This document shows, in pieces, positions 47,945 to 57,666 of a stretch of 64,000 nucleotides of DNA (the first letter of the stretch is position 1; each line of letters opens with the position of its first letter). The notes beneath the pieces are model-generated. The model ran no database searches and had not been told where the DNA came from. It saw only the letters and a list, made by a program, of their open reading frames with translations. The stretch is taken from NCBI RefSeq assembly GCF_024129435.1, contig NZ_JAMXXN010000010.1:1-64000 (forward strand), read 5' to 3'. The translations under genes were made by a program, and so were the position numbers. This stretch comes from Acinetobacter lwoffii (lineage in GTDB: Bacteria > Pseudomonadota > Gammaproteobacteria > Pseudomonadales > Moraxellaceae).

Positions 47945-49234
47945 TTACTGAATTACTTTTTCACGACTATTGTTCAATAAAGTTGATGATTCGGAAATCT
48001 TCTTTAATTGCTTGGTAAACTCATCATTCTTGGTAGCATCTATTGTTAACAGATAGTCTAAGGCTTTATAACGTGCATCTGCTAATGGATCGTTACCTTG
48101 AACAATAACGCTCTCTAAAAGTTCTAGTAGCTCTTCAATATCAGAAAATATATAAGTGTATTCACTATACTGCATATTACTACTAGATATGACGACTTCT
48201 CTATCTTTAGGCATGAACAAGAAAATAGGTGCTAATGTAGAAATACACTCACTGACTACCGCAGAGATATCGCAAATATAGAAATCAGCATGTTTAATGA
48301 TTTTTTCAACTGAAACTTCTTTTGGGAATAAAGTTACATCATCTTTATTTTGGAAAAATATTTCCTCTAGTGTCATTGGCAAATTCAATAAAGTACTATC
48401 CCTTGAGCCAAGAACAGGATGAAGCTTAATATCTATTAAATAATTAAATTTACTAAAAATCGTATTTAACATTACTGGAGCCAAATGAGCTGATGAGTAG
48501 TTATTCTCCTCATAAACTCCTTCCCATGTAGGTAAATAAACCAAACGTTTTCTTTGGTTTTTAGATGGTACGTACTGTACTGTTAATGTATTCTTTAAAT
48601 TCGGACGACCGATCTTAACGAATTTGATATGATCAGTATTAAAATCAGTATTTTTAAAACGATCTATATGAGCTTGACCTGCCACCCAAATTTCATCATA
48701 TACACGAAAAAATTTGTGTGCACTAGCAGCTTTTTCACTATCGCCATGACCCAAGAATACATGCTTATAACGATTATATCTTAAAGTATGTATTAGATTT
48801 CCTGTATTCGAAAAATAATAAATTACATTAATAAAAGGTAGCTTATTTAATATATTTTCTACATCACTTGGGTTTTTTGCATAGACGATATCTAAATAAG
48901 AGTATTTTTTTATAGCCCAATCAAATAAAGCCTTATTGCGTACCAATATTGCGAATTCTTCACCAGATTTAGCAAAATGCTCTACCCATAAATCTAAATG
49001 AGATGGGCCATGAGTTAAACCTTCACCAGTATGTAAAAGGTGAACTGTTTTTTTAAAAAGGCGAATATTTGATGTAATAACACTCGCAGAACCTTTATTT
49101 AAAATAGATTTTTCTTGAGTCATGAACCTTTTTTTTATTACATCTATTAACTTAATTCCGGGAGGGTATCTTTTTTCCATAAAATCATTTAAAAAAAGTT
49201 CTGGATTCTTTATAAGCTTCTTTAACTTAGACAT
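47945..49234 (-). CDS. TagF-like polyol-phosphate transferase (second)
   Basis: This 429-residue protein has an N-terminal region with a GPSHLDLW segment. A CDP-glycerol glycerophosphotransferase-like domain (about 150-405) shows FLGHGDSEKA, VYLPTWEGVYEENNYSS, KLHPVLGSRD and ICDISAVVSECISTLAPIFLF. These are the donor- and phosphate-binding positions of TagF/TarL-type enzymes. It differs clearly from the neighbour at 45385-46548, so the two may act as primer and polymerase or use different donors. It ends 12 bp before the CDP-ribitol synthase gene. Confidence 0.8.
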   Translation of the reverse strand: MSKLKKLIKNPELFLNDFMEKRYPPGIKLIDVIKKRFMTQEKSILNKGSASVITSNIRLFKKTVHLLHTGEGLTHGPSHLDLWVEHFAKSGEEFAILVRNKALFDWAIKKYSYLDIVYAKNPSDVENILNKLPFINVIYYFSNTGNLIHTLRYNRYKHVFLGHGDSEKAASAHKFFRVYDEIWVAGQAHIDRFKNTDFNTDHIKFVKIGRPNLKNTLTVQYVPSKNQRKRLVYLPTWEGVYEENNYSSAHLAPVMLNTIFSKFNYLIDIKLHPVLGSRDSTLLNLPMTLEEIFFQNKDDVTLFPKEVSVEKIIKHADFYICDISAVVSECISTLAPIFLFMPKDREVVISSSNMQYSEYTYIFSDIEELLELLESVIVQGNDPLADARYKALDYLLTIDATKNDEFTKQLKKISESSTLLNNSREKVIQ

Positions 49235-49252
49235 AAATTATTTTTCCTAAAA

Positions 49253-50533
49253 TCATTCAACATTAACTTTAAATAAATTTTCCAAATCATAACTTACAAA
49301 ATACTTATATAGAACTTTAAATTCTGGGTAGATACAAGAATCATCATGTAATTCAGGATAAAAACTATACTCCCTAATAATACTTTTAATATAAGCTATT
49401 TTATTTTTCCTACTATTTTTATTACTTTTTATCCTATTTTTCACATATGACTCTAGAATAACATTCATCCAAGATGAAAAAAACTTTTTCTTTTCTTCTA
49501 TATTTAAATTGGAACGGCTAATATACCTCATGGTCCTAGAAACCAATTCTAGATCCTGCTCTAAAGTTTGATGGGCAAAAGTTAATCTTTCTTGATCATG
49601 ATTAACCAAATAATAATAAGGCCTATTTGCTAATATACTAATTTTTTTAGCCTTAGATAAAGCTTGTATTAAAAATACACGATCTTCACCCACCTTAATA
49701 TCAATAGGGAAATAAATATTGTTTTTAATTAATAAACTTTTTCTAATTAACTTAGAAGGCATTAGAGATCTTACTAAATGATCTTTATCAATAGAAGCTT
49801 GTAATACATCGCCTTTTTTATATGGTCTAATACCAAAAGGCCGGCCCTTATCTCCGTTAATTTTAAGATATATAATATCTGAATTTTCTTTATCTACTAA
49901 ATCCAACAAATCAGCAATTGTATAATCATATAAATAATCATCAGAATCTAAGAATAAGACAAATTCCCCTTTTGATGCTTTAATTCCATCATTTCTGGGT
50001 GAACTTGCAGAACCTGAATTAATAGGTCTTCTTAATATCCTATAATTGACTTTTTTACTAATTAAATTTTCTATCGTTTTTATAGAAGAGTCTGATGAGT
50101 AATCATCAACAAATACGACTTCAAAATTTTCAAATGAAGTTTTTTGGTTATTTATACTTTCAATACAGCTTTTTATTAAATTTTCTCTATTATAAACTGG
50201 TACGATTATTGAAACTATAAAAGAAAAACCTTCCCTAATTTCATTAAATGAAAATTGAATTTCATTATGAAATTTTAAAAATGCAATTTCATAGCTATTA
50301 ATAGAATCACAATATATATTTTTCTTATTGTTCAAATCTCTATCGATTAAATCCACATATAATAAGTTATCTTTAAAATAAAAATCAAATGCAATTTTCT
50401 TTTCACTTAAATCACAATCTAAGACTAGAGTATTATAATTATAAATCCATGTCTTATGACTAATTTTTTTAAAAAAACTTTCCTCCCTAATGAATTCATT
50501 AAGTTTAACTTTTAAATTTTCCAATTCATTCAT
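49253..50533 (-). CDS. Family 2 glycosyltransferase with N-terminal extension
   Basis: A GT-A domain begins near residue 104 (FIVSIIVPVYNREN) and carries VVFVDDYSSD and the metal-binding DSDD (196-199). SGSASSPRNDGIKASKGE lies between them. Residues 1-100 form an unassigned extension. GT2 enzymes transfer sugars from nucleotide donors and probably here add a side group or backbone sugar to the capsule repeat. The gene is about 70% AT, much more than the kps genes around it. Donor and acceptor are unknown. Confidence 0.85.
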   Translation of the reverse strand: MNELENLKVKLNEFIREESFFKKISHKTWIYNYNTLVLDCDLSEKKIAFDFYFKDNLLYVDLIDRDLNNKKNIYCDSINSYEIAFLKFHNEIQFSFNEIREGFSFIVSIIVPVYNRENLIKSCIESINNQKTSFENFEVVFVDDYSSDSSIKTIENLISKKVNYRILRRPINSGSASSPRNDGIKASKGEFVLFLDSDDYLYDYTIADLLDLVDKENSDIIYLKINGDKGRPFGIRPYKKGDVLQASIDKDHLVRSLMPSKLIRKSLLIKNNIYFPIDIKVGEDRVFLIQALSKAKKISILANRPYYYLVNHDQERLTFAHQTLEQDLELVSRTMRYISRSNLNIEEKKKFFSSWMNVILESYVKNRIKSNKNSRKNKIAYIKSIIREYSFYPELHDDSCIYPEFKVLYKYFVSYDLENLFKVNVE

Positions 50534-50796
50534 AAAAAATTCCGATTAATATTAATATACGATATACTTGAAATACTTTCTTCAGTATCTCACAAGTCTT
50601 AACTAATCCCCTCTACTTTAACTTCAACTATCTCCATATCACAATAATTTCAAATAAATGTATCAATAAGTATAAACCACAATAAAACTATTTATATTAG
50701 ACTTCTTGTACTATTCAAAATTCAAACAGCCACAAGCTATATTTTATAAGGTTTTAGCTAATTCAAAAATTAGGTAAGAGCATATTTTAGCAAGGT
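50534..50796. other. AT-rich gap inside the capsule operon
   Basis: This 263-bp gap is the longest in the operon and separates the GT-D gene from the GT2 gene. I see no hairpin terminator and no open frame. It may hold an internal promoter or mark a past gene exchange. Confidence 0.4.
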
Positions 50797-51963
50797 CTAG
50801 TATATATTTTTTTCATATTTGACTTTTTCTGGTCTAACACACCCTTCAAAAACAGTATCAAAACTATTATTTAGGTGCCCTATATCTAATGCTCTTCTAC
50901 CGGAATTATGTAATCTTGCAGCTAAAGCAGTTCCTGTTGGACCTAATGCAATTAAAAAAATATCAATATTTTTTTCTTTAAGACAATTACTATAAATCTC
51001 ATCTATACATTCATAAGCATTATTATTTTTTGTATAAACATAAGAAGCATTCTTTAAATTAGAAAACAAATGATGGTTGGAATTCAAGCGTGAAGACTTC
51101 CCAGTTACAAAGCAAATATTTTTATTGTCCCATATATCAATCCACAATTTAGAGATATCATGCCCATGTAGATAGAATGCCTCAGGTCTAGTTATCATGG
51201 CATCACCTAAAACATCTTGCTTAATATAACATTTTACCCTAGCCCAATACTCCCTCCAAAAATTCAACCAAAAGTTTTCATATACTAAAAAACCTGGATA
51301 ACAAACCAATAAATCTGATTTTTCTCGATTAATTTCCATTAACTCGGACATTAATTTCCAATCATGCTTTTGAAAACCACAACCATTTTTAGTAATCATG
51401 CAGCGAATTTCACCATCACCAAATCTAGCTATACTTAGTTCTTTTTCTTTAATAACCTTTAAAGTATCTAATATTGATAATTGTTTATCTCTTAAAAATA
51501 AATCCATATCTAAAAAGGTTTTATTTCTATTATCTTCGATAATTTGCTGACTTAAAATAAATACACTTTCATTTATTTTTTTTAATCTCATATTTGAATC
51601 ATTTTCTATTGAAACCAAAAAATCCAAAGTTTCCTCTACAATATCAAGAATACTATTAGCCGAAACTTGAAAAACTTTATTTAAAACTTCTTCTTTTCCT
51701 AGAATATTATTTTTAACATTTAAATTACATTTAAAGTATTCAGAATAAAATTTCCTTGTTTCATCATTTCTAAAAACTATATCAATAGTAGAGTCTAAAT
51801 ATACATCTAAAGAAAAATGAATATTATTTATTTTAATCGTCAGATAAACTAAAGAATTTTTATAAATATTAATACTTTCTATCATTGCATTTCCAAAAAA
51901 GTGCTTTACAAGCACTTCATGAAGTATATTAATATTTTCTGGCTTAATATTAATGGTATCCAA
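50797..51963 (-). CDS. GT-D fold glycosyltransferase (DUF1792-like)
   Basis: The C-terminal half (about 165-385) has the features of DUF1792/GT-D enzymes: LSIARFGDGE (176-185), KHDWKLMSELMEI, a WREYWARV block, NICFVTGKSSR and IFLIALGPTGTALAARL. GT-D enzymes such as streptococcal DGT1 transfer glucose onto protein-linked glycans, using the DGE motif to bind metal and nucleotide sugar. Residues 1-150 are an extra N-terminal domain that I do not recognise. The gene is strongly AT-rich. It is next to kpsD, as first of the polymer-specific genes. Confidence 0.75.
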   Translation of the reverse strand: MDTINIKPENINILHEVLVKHFFGNAMIESINIYKNSLVYLTIKINNIHFSLDVYLDSTIDIVFRNDETRKFYSEYFKCNLNVKNNILGKEEVLNKVFQVSANSILDIVEETLDFLVSIENDSNMRLKKINESVFILSQQIIEDNRNKTFLDMDLFLRDKQLSILDTLKVIKEKELSIARFGDGEIRCMITKNGCGFQKHDWKLMSELMEINREKSDLLVCYPGFLVYENFWLNFWREYWARVKCYIKQDVLGDAMITRPEAFYLHGHDISKLWIDIWDNKNICFVTGKSSRLNSNHHLFSNLKNASYVYTKNNNAYECIDEIYSNCLKEKNIDIFLIALGPTGTALAARLHNSGRRALDIGHLNNSFDTVFEGCVRPEKVKYEKNIY

Positions 51964-52017
51964 AAAAACTTCCCTCTTTAAACAATACTATTAAATTTTT
52001 AGTTTAGTTTTATATAT

Positions 52018-53703
52018 TTATAAATCCAAAGCTACTTTAGCTGCTACCGCAATTTGATAGAGCACTTGTGTAATACCACGTGTTAACTCAATACCTTTGG
52101 TTTGCGCTTTAGGCAAAACTAGGATTTCATCACCTTGCTGAATTTTTTCACCTTTACGTACAAGTTCAGCTTTACCATTTTGACGAATCACAATTACTTT
52201 GGACTTATTCGATTTTTGACTAAAACCTCCAACCTGCTCAATGTAATTTTTAGCACTTAAACCATTTCTGTATTCAATACCATTCGGGAAAGCAACTTCA
52301 CCATGCACCATGACCACGGAGGTTTTCTCTGGAATATGTAAAATATCACCCTGTTCCAATATCACATCTTGAAAAGTATCTGGATTCAGCACCACCTGCC
52401 CTTTAGGCTCTACTTGACGCGCTTTAGCAATAAACTGCTTGACCAATTCTGCATCGCGTAAACGTAAAGCTGCTTCTTCCTGCGTGCTTGAGCGTGCATT
52501 AAATGTGGTTTCTTCCAACTTATCTAGAGCGACATTTAACATCTCTTTTTGGCGCTTGGCCACAGAAGGACGGAACAATTGCAAAGATTCCACTTCAGCC
52601 AAAGCATTAGGCTGTAATTGGGTCAACACATCACTCAATTTAGCCCCATAAGGTAAAACAATAGCATGGGCGCCATTATGAGCACCATCAACACGCACTT
52701 GAATCGTACCTGCATAACGGTCAGCCGTTACAGTGACAATATCACCATCCTCAATCATGATATTCGGTGCTTGATTCAACGAATAATATTCACTGCGGTA
52801 TTCTGCGCCTTGCCGACGTTGAATACTGACATTAGTTGCTCCGGGTTTAAGTTTGGCAAATGCCAAAGCCTGTGCCAGCGTAACCGCAGGTGAGTTAAAC
52901 TCAAAATCATTCTGGTTATAGACTTCACCAGAGACATTAAAGGTATGGGTACGCTGCCCGACCACAATTACATCACCGTCACGGAAGGAAAAAGGACGAA
53001 TTTGACCTTGTAACAAGAAGTCATACAAATCGACCTGCTGAACTGTTTGGCCATTGCGCATGACTTTAATATCAATATAACTGCCACGTTCTGGATCTAC
53101 CCCACCCGCACGATCCAGGTAAGCAATAACACTATCATTCGCCACACCACCATAATTACCGGGCTGATTCACAAAGCCAGTAACCATCACTTTTACCGGC
53201 TGAGCTTGCTCAAGGGCGGCATACACGCCGACATTAGACACATAAATACGTCGTACCTGCGCTTCAACTACCGACTGTAGACTGCCATTCCGAACACCTG
53301 CTACTTTGACCGGTCCGACATTCGGAATAAAAATATTGCCTTGTGGATCGACGCTTTGAGTGCCGTTAAACTGATAGGCACCCCAGAGGCGTAAATTAAT
53401 ATTATCGCCCGGATTTATTTGATAACTACTATTGAAGGTCGATCCCGCAGTTGAGGCAAAAGCCCCTTTAAAAAGCTGCGAACCAAACATCTTGTTTTGA
53501 ATTGGATATTTCATTGAGCTGCTTGGAGAAAGCTCAACCACAGACTGGCTGTTTAACAGGGCAGTACTGTTAGCACTTGCTGTATCGAAATTTCCGCCAC
53601 TGAAGGTCTGAGATACTTCGCTTGGCAATAAACTTGGATCAAATGCATAACCAGTCGTCGCACAGGCCAATGATAAAACTGATAATAACGCAATTTTTTT
53701 CAT
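52018..53703 (-). CDS. kpsD: Capsule export outer-membrane/periplasmic protein KpsD (polysaccharide export family)
   Basis: KpsD guides capsule from the inner-membrane complex across the outer membrane. The 561-residue protein has a signal peptide (about 1-20), a polysaccharide-export domain (YQINPGDNINLRLWG...VDPQGNIFIPNVGPV) and several SLBB-type repeats. A C-terminal region with GEVAFPNGIEYRNGLSAKNYIEQ follows. Length matches E. coli KpsD. It starts 3 bp after kpsE. No lipobox of standard form is seen, unlike Wza. Confidence 0.92.
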   Translation of the reverse strand: MKKIALLSVLSLACATTGYAFDPSLLPSEVSQTFSGGNFDTASANSTALLNSQSVVELSPSSSMKYPIQNKMFGSQLFKGAFASTAGSTFNSSYQINPGDNINLRLWGAYQFNGTQSVDPQGNIFIPNVGPVKVAGVRNGSLQSVVEAQVRRIYVSNVGVYAALEQAQPVKVMVTGFVNQPGNYGGVANDSVIAYLDRAGGVDPERGSYIDIKVMRNGQTVQQVDLYDFLLQGQIRPFSFRDGDVIVVGQRTHTFNVSGEVYNQNDFEFNSPAVTLAQALAFAKLKPGATNVSIQRRQGAEYRSEYYSLNQAPNIMIEDGDIVTVTADRYAGTIQVRVDGAHNGAHAIVLPYGAKLSDVLTQLQPNALAEVESLQLFRPSVAKRQKEMLNVALDKLEETTFNARSSTQEEAALRLRDAELVKQFIAKARQVEPKGQVVLNPDTFQDVILEQGDILHIPEKTSVVMVHGEVAFPNGIEYRNGLSAKNYIEQVGGFSQKSNKSKVIVIRQNGKAELVRKGEKIQQGDEILVLPKAQTKGIELTRGITQVLYQIAVAAKVALDL

Positions 53704-53706
53704 AAT

Positions 53707-54804
53707 TTATTCTCTGTGCTCACGGATAATCGAATGGATCAGCAATCCAATACCAAAAATAATATTCAACAAAATAAATGAAGTTAGACTGATATAGACT
53801 TTACGCGGATATAAAGCATCCTGGGCTAAACGCGGTGTCGCAATCACCACCAATTTCTTGAGCTTACGTGAGGCTTCTAATCGAGCTTTTTCTAAAGAGA
53901 CCAAAGAGATTTTATAAAGATCAGCTGCAAATTCAACCTGCGCTTTCAGGGCTTCAAAGTCCGCTACATTTTTATTCAATTTTAAATTATTTGGTGAAGT
54001 CAGTTTTGAACTTTCAGTATTAATTTGCTGTTGCAAGGCTGCGATCTGACTCCGTAACGCCACCACTTGAGGTGCTTCAGGCGTCAAATAACTAAGTAAA
54101 GTGCGCTCTTCAGTTTTCAATTGTGCCAAACTACTCTGTAAACCTGCAATCAGTGTAGCCACCGCTTTGGCTTGTAATTCAGGATCAAAAATTTCATTTT
54201 CATTTTGGTACTGGAGTACCGCCTGACGAGCCTCATCTAACTGCGCTGTTGCTTCTGTATATTGTTTCTCTGCAAATACTTGTTGCTCTTGCGCAATGGT
54301 CTGGGAAATTTCATTGATAAACTCATCACTTTGCTTTAATACTTCTTGATTGAGTTTCAGTGAGAACTCTGGCGAAAATCCCTGAGCATGCACATGTAGC
54401 ATCATGGTTTGCTCATCAAGTTCGACTTTAATCATTTTATTAAAATATTCGACCAAGTCTTCGATTGAGGCATCTTGAGGTAGTGCAAAGATTGGGTCAC
54501 TGACCGATGAAAATTCTTTGCGCAGATTCAGCGTTTGATCCAGCCTCTCGATCATATCGCGAGAACCAATATACTCTTTCAGAATTTGAGAGTCTTCACG
54601 ACTAGTATTGGGCACGCCCAACAAAGCGCCTATTCCTGCAGTATCAGCCACTGGCGTATCTGCCACCTGCTTCACCAACAGTATCGAAGAAGACTGAAAA
54701 CGGTCTTTCGCAAAGGCAAAAAGATAAAAAACAATAATCAATACCGGAATAAGAACACAGCAGGTATAGGCAATCCAAAGCCGCTTATTTATTTTAGCTT
54801 GCAT
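53707..54804 (-). CDS. kpsE: Capsule export inner-membrane protein KpsE
   Basis: KpsE (polysaccharide co-polymerase type 3) links the KpsMT transporter to KpsD. The 365-residue protein has a membrane helix near each end (about 9-31 and 335-357). A large periplasmic coiled-coil region lies between, rich in Glu, Gln and Leu (about 175-260). It overlaps kpsT by 11 bases, and kpsD follows after 3 bases. The layout matches CtrB/BexC/KpsE proteins. Confidence 0.92.
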   Translation of the reverse strand: MQAKINKRLWIAYTCCVLIPVLIIVFYLFAFAKDRFQSSSILLVKQVADTPVADTAGIGALLGVPNTSREDSQILKEYIGSRDMIERLDQTLNLRKEFSSVSDPIFALPQDASIEDLVEYFNKMIKVELDEQTMMLHVHAQGFSPEFSLKLNQEVLKQSDEFINEISQTIAQEQQVFAEKQYTEATAQLDEARQAVLQYQNENEIFDPELQAKAVATLIAGLQSSLAQLKTEERTLLSYLTPEAPQVVALRSQIAALQQQINTESSKLTSPNNLKLNKNVADFEALKAQVEFAADLYKISLVSLEKARLEASRKLKKLVVIATPRLAQDALYPRKVYISLTSFILLNIIFGIGLLIHSIIREHRE

Positions 54805-55456
54805 ACGCTTTATATACCCCTACTGCATCTTGCACATTATCAAAATATTCTGCTTTACCATCCCGCACCAAGAAAGCGACATCACAATTGCGGGTCAAGT
54901 CTTTTAAGTCATGAGAAACCATAATAATATTTGAATTTTCTTTAAGTTCGTCAAGTAAAGCCTGACTCTTTTTTCGAAAGGACGCATCCCCTACAGCACC
55001 CGCTTCATCGAGCAAATAATAATCAAAATTAAAGGCCATACTTAAACCAAAACCAATCCGGCTACGCATACCACTCGAGTAACTTTTCATCGGCATATCA
55101 AAGTATTTACCAATTTCAGCAAACTCTTCAACAAAATTTACCACATGTTCAACTTCATCATGACTATTTACATAAAGTCTGGCGACAAAGCGCACATTCT
55201 GTCGGGCCGTTAAACTTCCCTGAAATCCACCTGACAACGCGACTGGCCAGGAAATGGTTTTATTAGTAACTACCCTTCCAGAATCAGCATAGTCAATTCC
55301 TCCAATAACCCGGAGCAAGGTACTCTTGCCGGCACCATTTTTTCCTAAAAGGGCCACACTTTTGTTTTCAGGTAAAATCGCATTTAAATCTTTAAATACA
55401 TAATGCCGACCTTTAGGCGTTGCGTATGATTTGGTTAAATTTTTGAGTTCGATCAT
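54794..55456 (-). CDS. kpsT: Capsule export ABC transporter ATPase KpsT
   Basis: KpsT energises export of the finished capsule chain through KpsM. The 220-residue ATPase has Walker A GKNGAGKS (38-45). The modified signature YSSGMRSRIGFGLSMAF is typical of polysaccharide exporters, and YLLDEAGAVGD and MVSHD follow. It overlaps kpsM by the ATGA arrangement, so the two are translationally coupled. Confidence 0.95.
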   Translation of the reverse strand: MIELKNLTKSYATPKGRHYVFKDLNAILPENKSVALLGKNGAGKSTLLRVIGGIDYADSGRVVTNKTISWPVALSGGFQGSLTARQNVRFVARLYVNSHDEVEHVVNFVEEFAEIGKYFDMPMKSYSSGMRSRIGFGLSMAFNFDYYLLDEAGAVGDASFRKKSQALLDELKENSNIIMVSHDLKDLTRNCDVAFLVRDGKAEYFDNVQDAVGVYKAYAS

Positions 55457-56280
55457 TTCGATTTCACCATACGGCGTTCAAAGCGCTTATACAGAAGTAA
55501 ACCTATAAATAAAGAAATAATCATCCATATCATGAAGTAACTTAGACTAATTCCCGGCACCAAACTATAAGTAGGCGCAACCGCATGGCGCATTAACTCA
55601 AAGATATGAATCAGGGGGTTATAAAGTAAATATTCGCGATATTCCACTGGAATAATATGAATGGAATATAAAATACCCGATAAAAAATAAAGAATTAAAA
55701 AGAATACTGAAAGAAATTTATTTAATTCTTTTGAAAAATCGCCAATCACAATAAAAATAAGACTACACGCCAACATGAATATAAATAAGAGCGTCCAATA
55801 GCCTAGAAGTTGTGGAATTTGTTCAAAACTGATGTGATAGCCAAACCATACAAAGGCTGCAGTAAAAGCAATATAAGCAGTAAATTTAAGCAAAAACTCA
55901 AGAATATTACGCGCAAGTAAAGCATCGATCGGTTTGACTGGGCGATAGCTAAACAAACCCCGATTGGATTCAGTGGCACTGATCCCCAAAGTCACTCCCG
56001 TTCTAAACATAAAGAAAGGAATAATGCCATTAATTAAAAAAACAGCATAATCCATCCCCGGTAGTGTTCTTTGCATGACGGTCCCAAAAAGTACCACCAT
56101 GATCCCAATAGTCAATAAAGGCTCTAAAAAAACCCATAAATATCCTAGACGGTATTGACCAAAGCGGGTTTGTAATTCCCGAAGCAATAATGCACGTATC
56201 GATGCATACATCACTTGTAAACCACCACGCGCTTTCAATCGCGGTAGTTTTCTTAATGGCATCTGATGCTGTGGTTCCAT
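55453..56280 (-). CDS. kpsM: Capsule export ABC transporter permease KpsM
   Basis: KpsM is the membrane channel of the group 2 capsule exporter (ABC-2 family). The 275-residue protein has six hydrophobic segments and an amphipathic start. Marks are RALLLRELQTRFGQYRLGYLWVFLEPLL and, near the C-terminus, YREYLLYNPLIHIFELMR. It begins the export block kpsMTED. A gap of about 210 bp separates it from the dioxygenase-like gene upstream. Confidence 0.95.
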   Translation of the reverse strand: MEPQHQMPLRKLPRLKARGGLQVMYASIRALLLRELQTRFGQYRLGYLWVFLEPLLTIGIMVVLFGTVMQRTLPGMDYAVFLINGIIPFFMFRTGVTLGISATESNRGLFSYRPVKPIDALLARNILEFLLKFTAYIAFTAAFVWFGYHISFEQIPQLLGYWTLLFIFMLACSLIFIVIGDFSKELNKFLSVFFLILYFLSGILYSIHIIPVEYREYLLYNPLIHIFELMRHAVAPTYSLVPGISLSYFMIWMIISLFIGLLLYKRFERRMVKSK

Positions 56281-56488
56281 GACGATGACTTGTAAATTTA
56301 TTATGTAAAATTTTCACTATCATACAGCGATCAATAAAGAGAAGAAAGTTAAACCCCCAGTAAATAAACCTGCCTATACTTAAGTGGTAGACAGCAGAAT
56401 GAGAAAAGATCCAATCTATGCTTTATTTAATACGAGCTTTTTTGTCCATATTCAAGGTCGATCCAGTGTTCTAAGTTCAAAACGTTTC

Positions 56489-57625
56489 TTATTTACTGGT
56501 CAGAACAGCAGGATCTGCTGCACACTTTTTACCTACTTTTTTCCAAGGATTATTTCGCTGATACCGCTTTTCCAGGAAATCCAGACTTGCCCAATACCAA
56601 GGCACTAAATTTGATTTCAAAAAAGGAAAGGAAAGTGGATCACCATCCAACCAAGGCACAAATGGATTTCGACGTGCATAAGCCCATAGTTCAATCCTCA
56701 CCGAAGGTTTGAGACTTTTTGCTCTGGCATGAAAACCATAGGTATCCGCAATCACCAATGTATTTGCTTTCACAGCAAAAGCTTGCGGTTTTGCATAGCC
56801 TAATTCAAGTACCTCCTCTTCAGAGACTCGAAAAGAACCTCGACGGGTCATGGCATCCGTTTTTACTGTGATTGACTCAGATTTCTGCTGTTCCCAATTT
56901 AAGCGTTCAGGATTCAAATGATGAGAGCCTGGTACATAGACAAAAGGGCCTTCATCTTCAGCAACATCTTCTAAAAATAGCCAGGCTTTTGCACTGGAGT
57001 GAAAAGTATCACTATGTAAATTCGTTTGAGGATCTGCTTTGGCCTTTCTGACATGCGAAAAGATAACTTGCAGATAAGAGATGGGCTGAACTTTAAAACT
57101 GGCAACATAATTCAGCAGGTTTCTCCATTCATCTGAATATAGGAAGTGTTGGGTGACAGGCATGTGCTTCAAGGTTTTGCCATCTAATGCCATACGGCGA
57201 GTCACCGTATCCCCTTGTAGGGTTTCCCGTGTTTCTAGCGGAGTCATCAGTAATTCTTGTTTTAATTGTGCAAACTCATCTGTAGCTAAAAAATTTTCTT
57301 TGAATATAAACCCATTTTTTTGAAAACTTTCGACATCTGCCGGATGAATGAACTTTGATAACTTCAATCTACGTTGTGCTGCCATTTTTGCGGCAAACTG
57401 AACCCGAAAACGGTGTAAACCGAGTTGATTTAATTTGGAATTCCCTAATATAGAATTAGATTCGAAGGATTTGGACTGTGTGATCAAAGCCATACTGTCC
57501 CATATAAATTTTCCTGGAGATTTAACCAATATCTTGCCCAACTCCTGAGCTGCAGCTATTTTTTTTTGTTTTTGCTGATCTAGTTTTTTAATATTTTCAA
57601 AGACATTATTTTTAAAGAAGTTCAA
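56489..57625 (-). CDS. Phytanoyl-CoA dioxygenase (PhyH) family protein at the head of the capsule operon
   Basis: This iron(II)/2-oxoglutarate-type enzyme has the facial triad His204 and Asp206 (LHSDTFH) and His299 (GFHARAKS), plus Arg310 as likely 2-oxoglutarate anchor. Family members hydroxylate lipids, sugars or small molecules. No ATG fits the 5' end. TTG at 57625 is chosen because AGGG lies 9 bases upstream; another TTG at 57655 has no ribosome site. It is the first gene of the capsule operon strand, suggesting it modifies a capsule precursor, but that is inference. About 95 N-terminal residues are basic and unassigned. Confidence 0.78.
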   Translation of the reverse strand: MNFFKNNVFENIKKLDQQKQKKIAAAQELGKILVKSPGKFIWDSMALITQSKSFESNSILGNSKLNQLGLHRFRVQFAAKMAAQRRLKLSKFIHPADVESFQKNGFIFKENFLATDEFAQLKQELLMTPLETRETLQGDTVTRRMALDGKTLKHMPVTQHFLYSDEWRNLLNYVASFKVQPISYLQVIFSHVRKAKADPQTNLHSDTFHSSAKAWLFLEDVAEDEGPFVYVPGSHHLNPERLNWEQQKSESITVKTDAMTRRGSFRVSEEEVLELGYAKPQAFAVKANTLVIADTYGFHARAKSLKPSVRIELWAYARRNPFVPWLDGDPLSFPFLKSNLVPWYWASLDFLEKRYQRNNPWKKVGKKCAADPAVLTSK

Positions 57626-57666
57626 TTGAAGTAACCCTGTTCTGTATTCGACCAATATTTTAAAAA

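Noticed and set aside
42131..57655. Wzy-dependent K locus of the usual Acinetobacter type
   Set aside because: No wza-wzb-wzc, wzx or wzy genes are seen; the genes are kpsMTEDCS.
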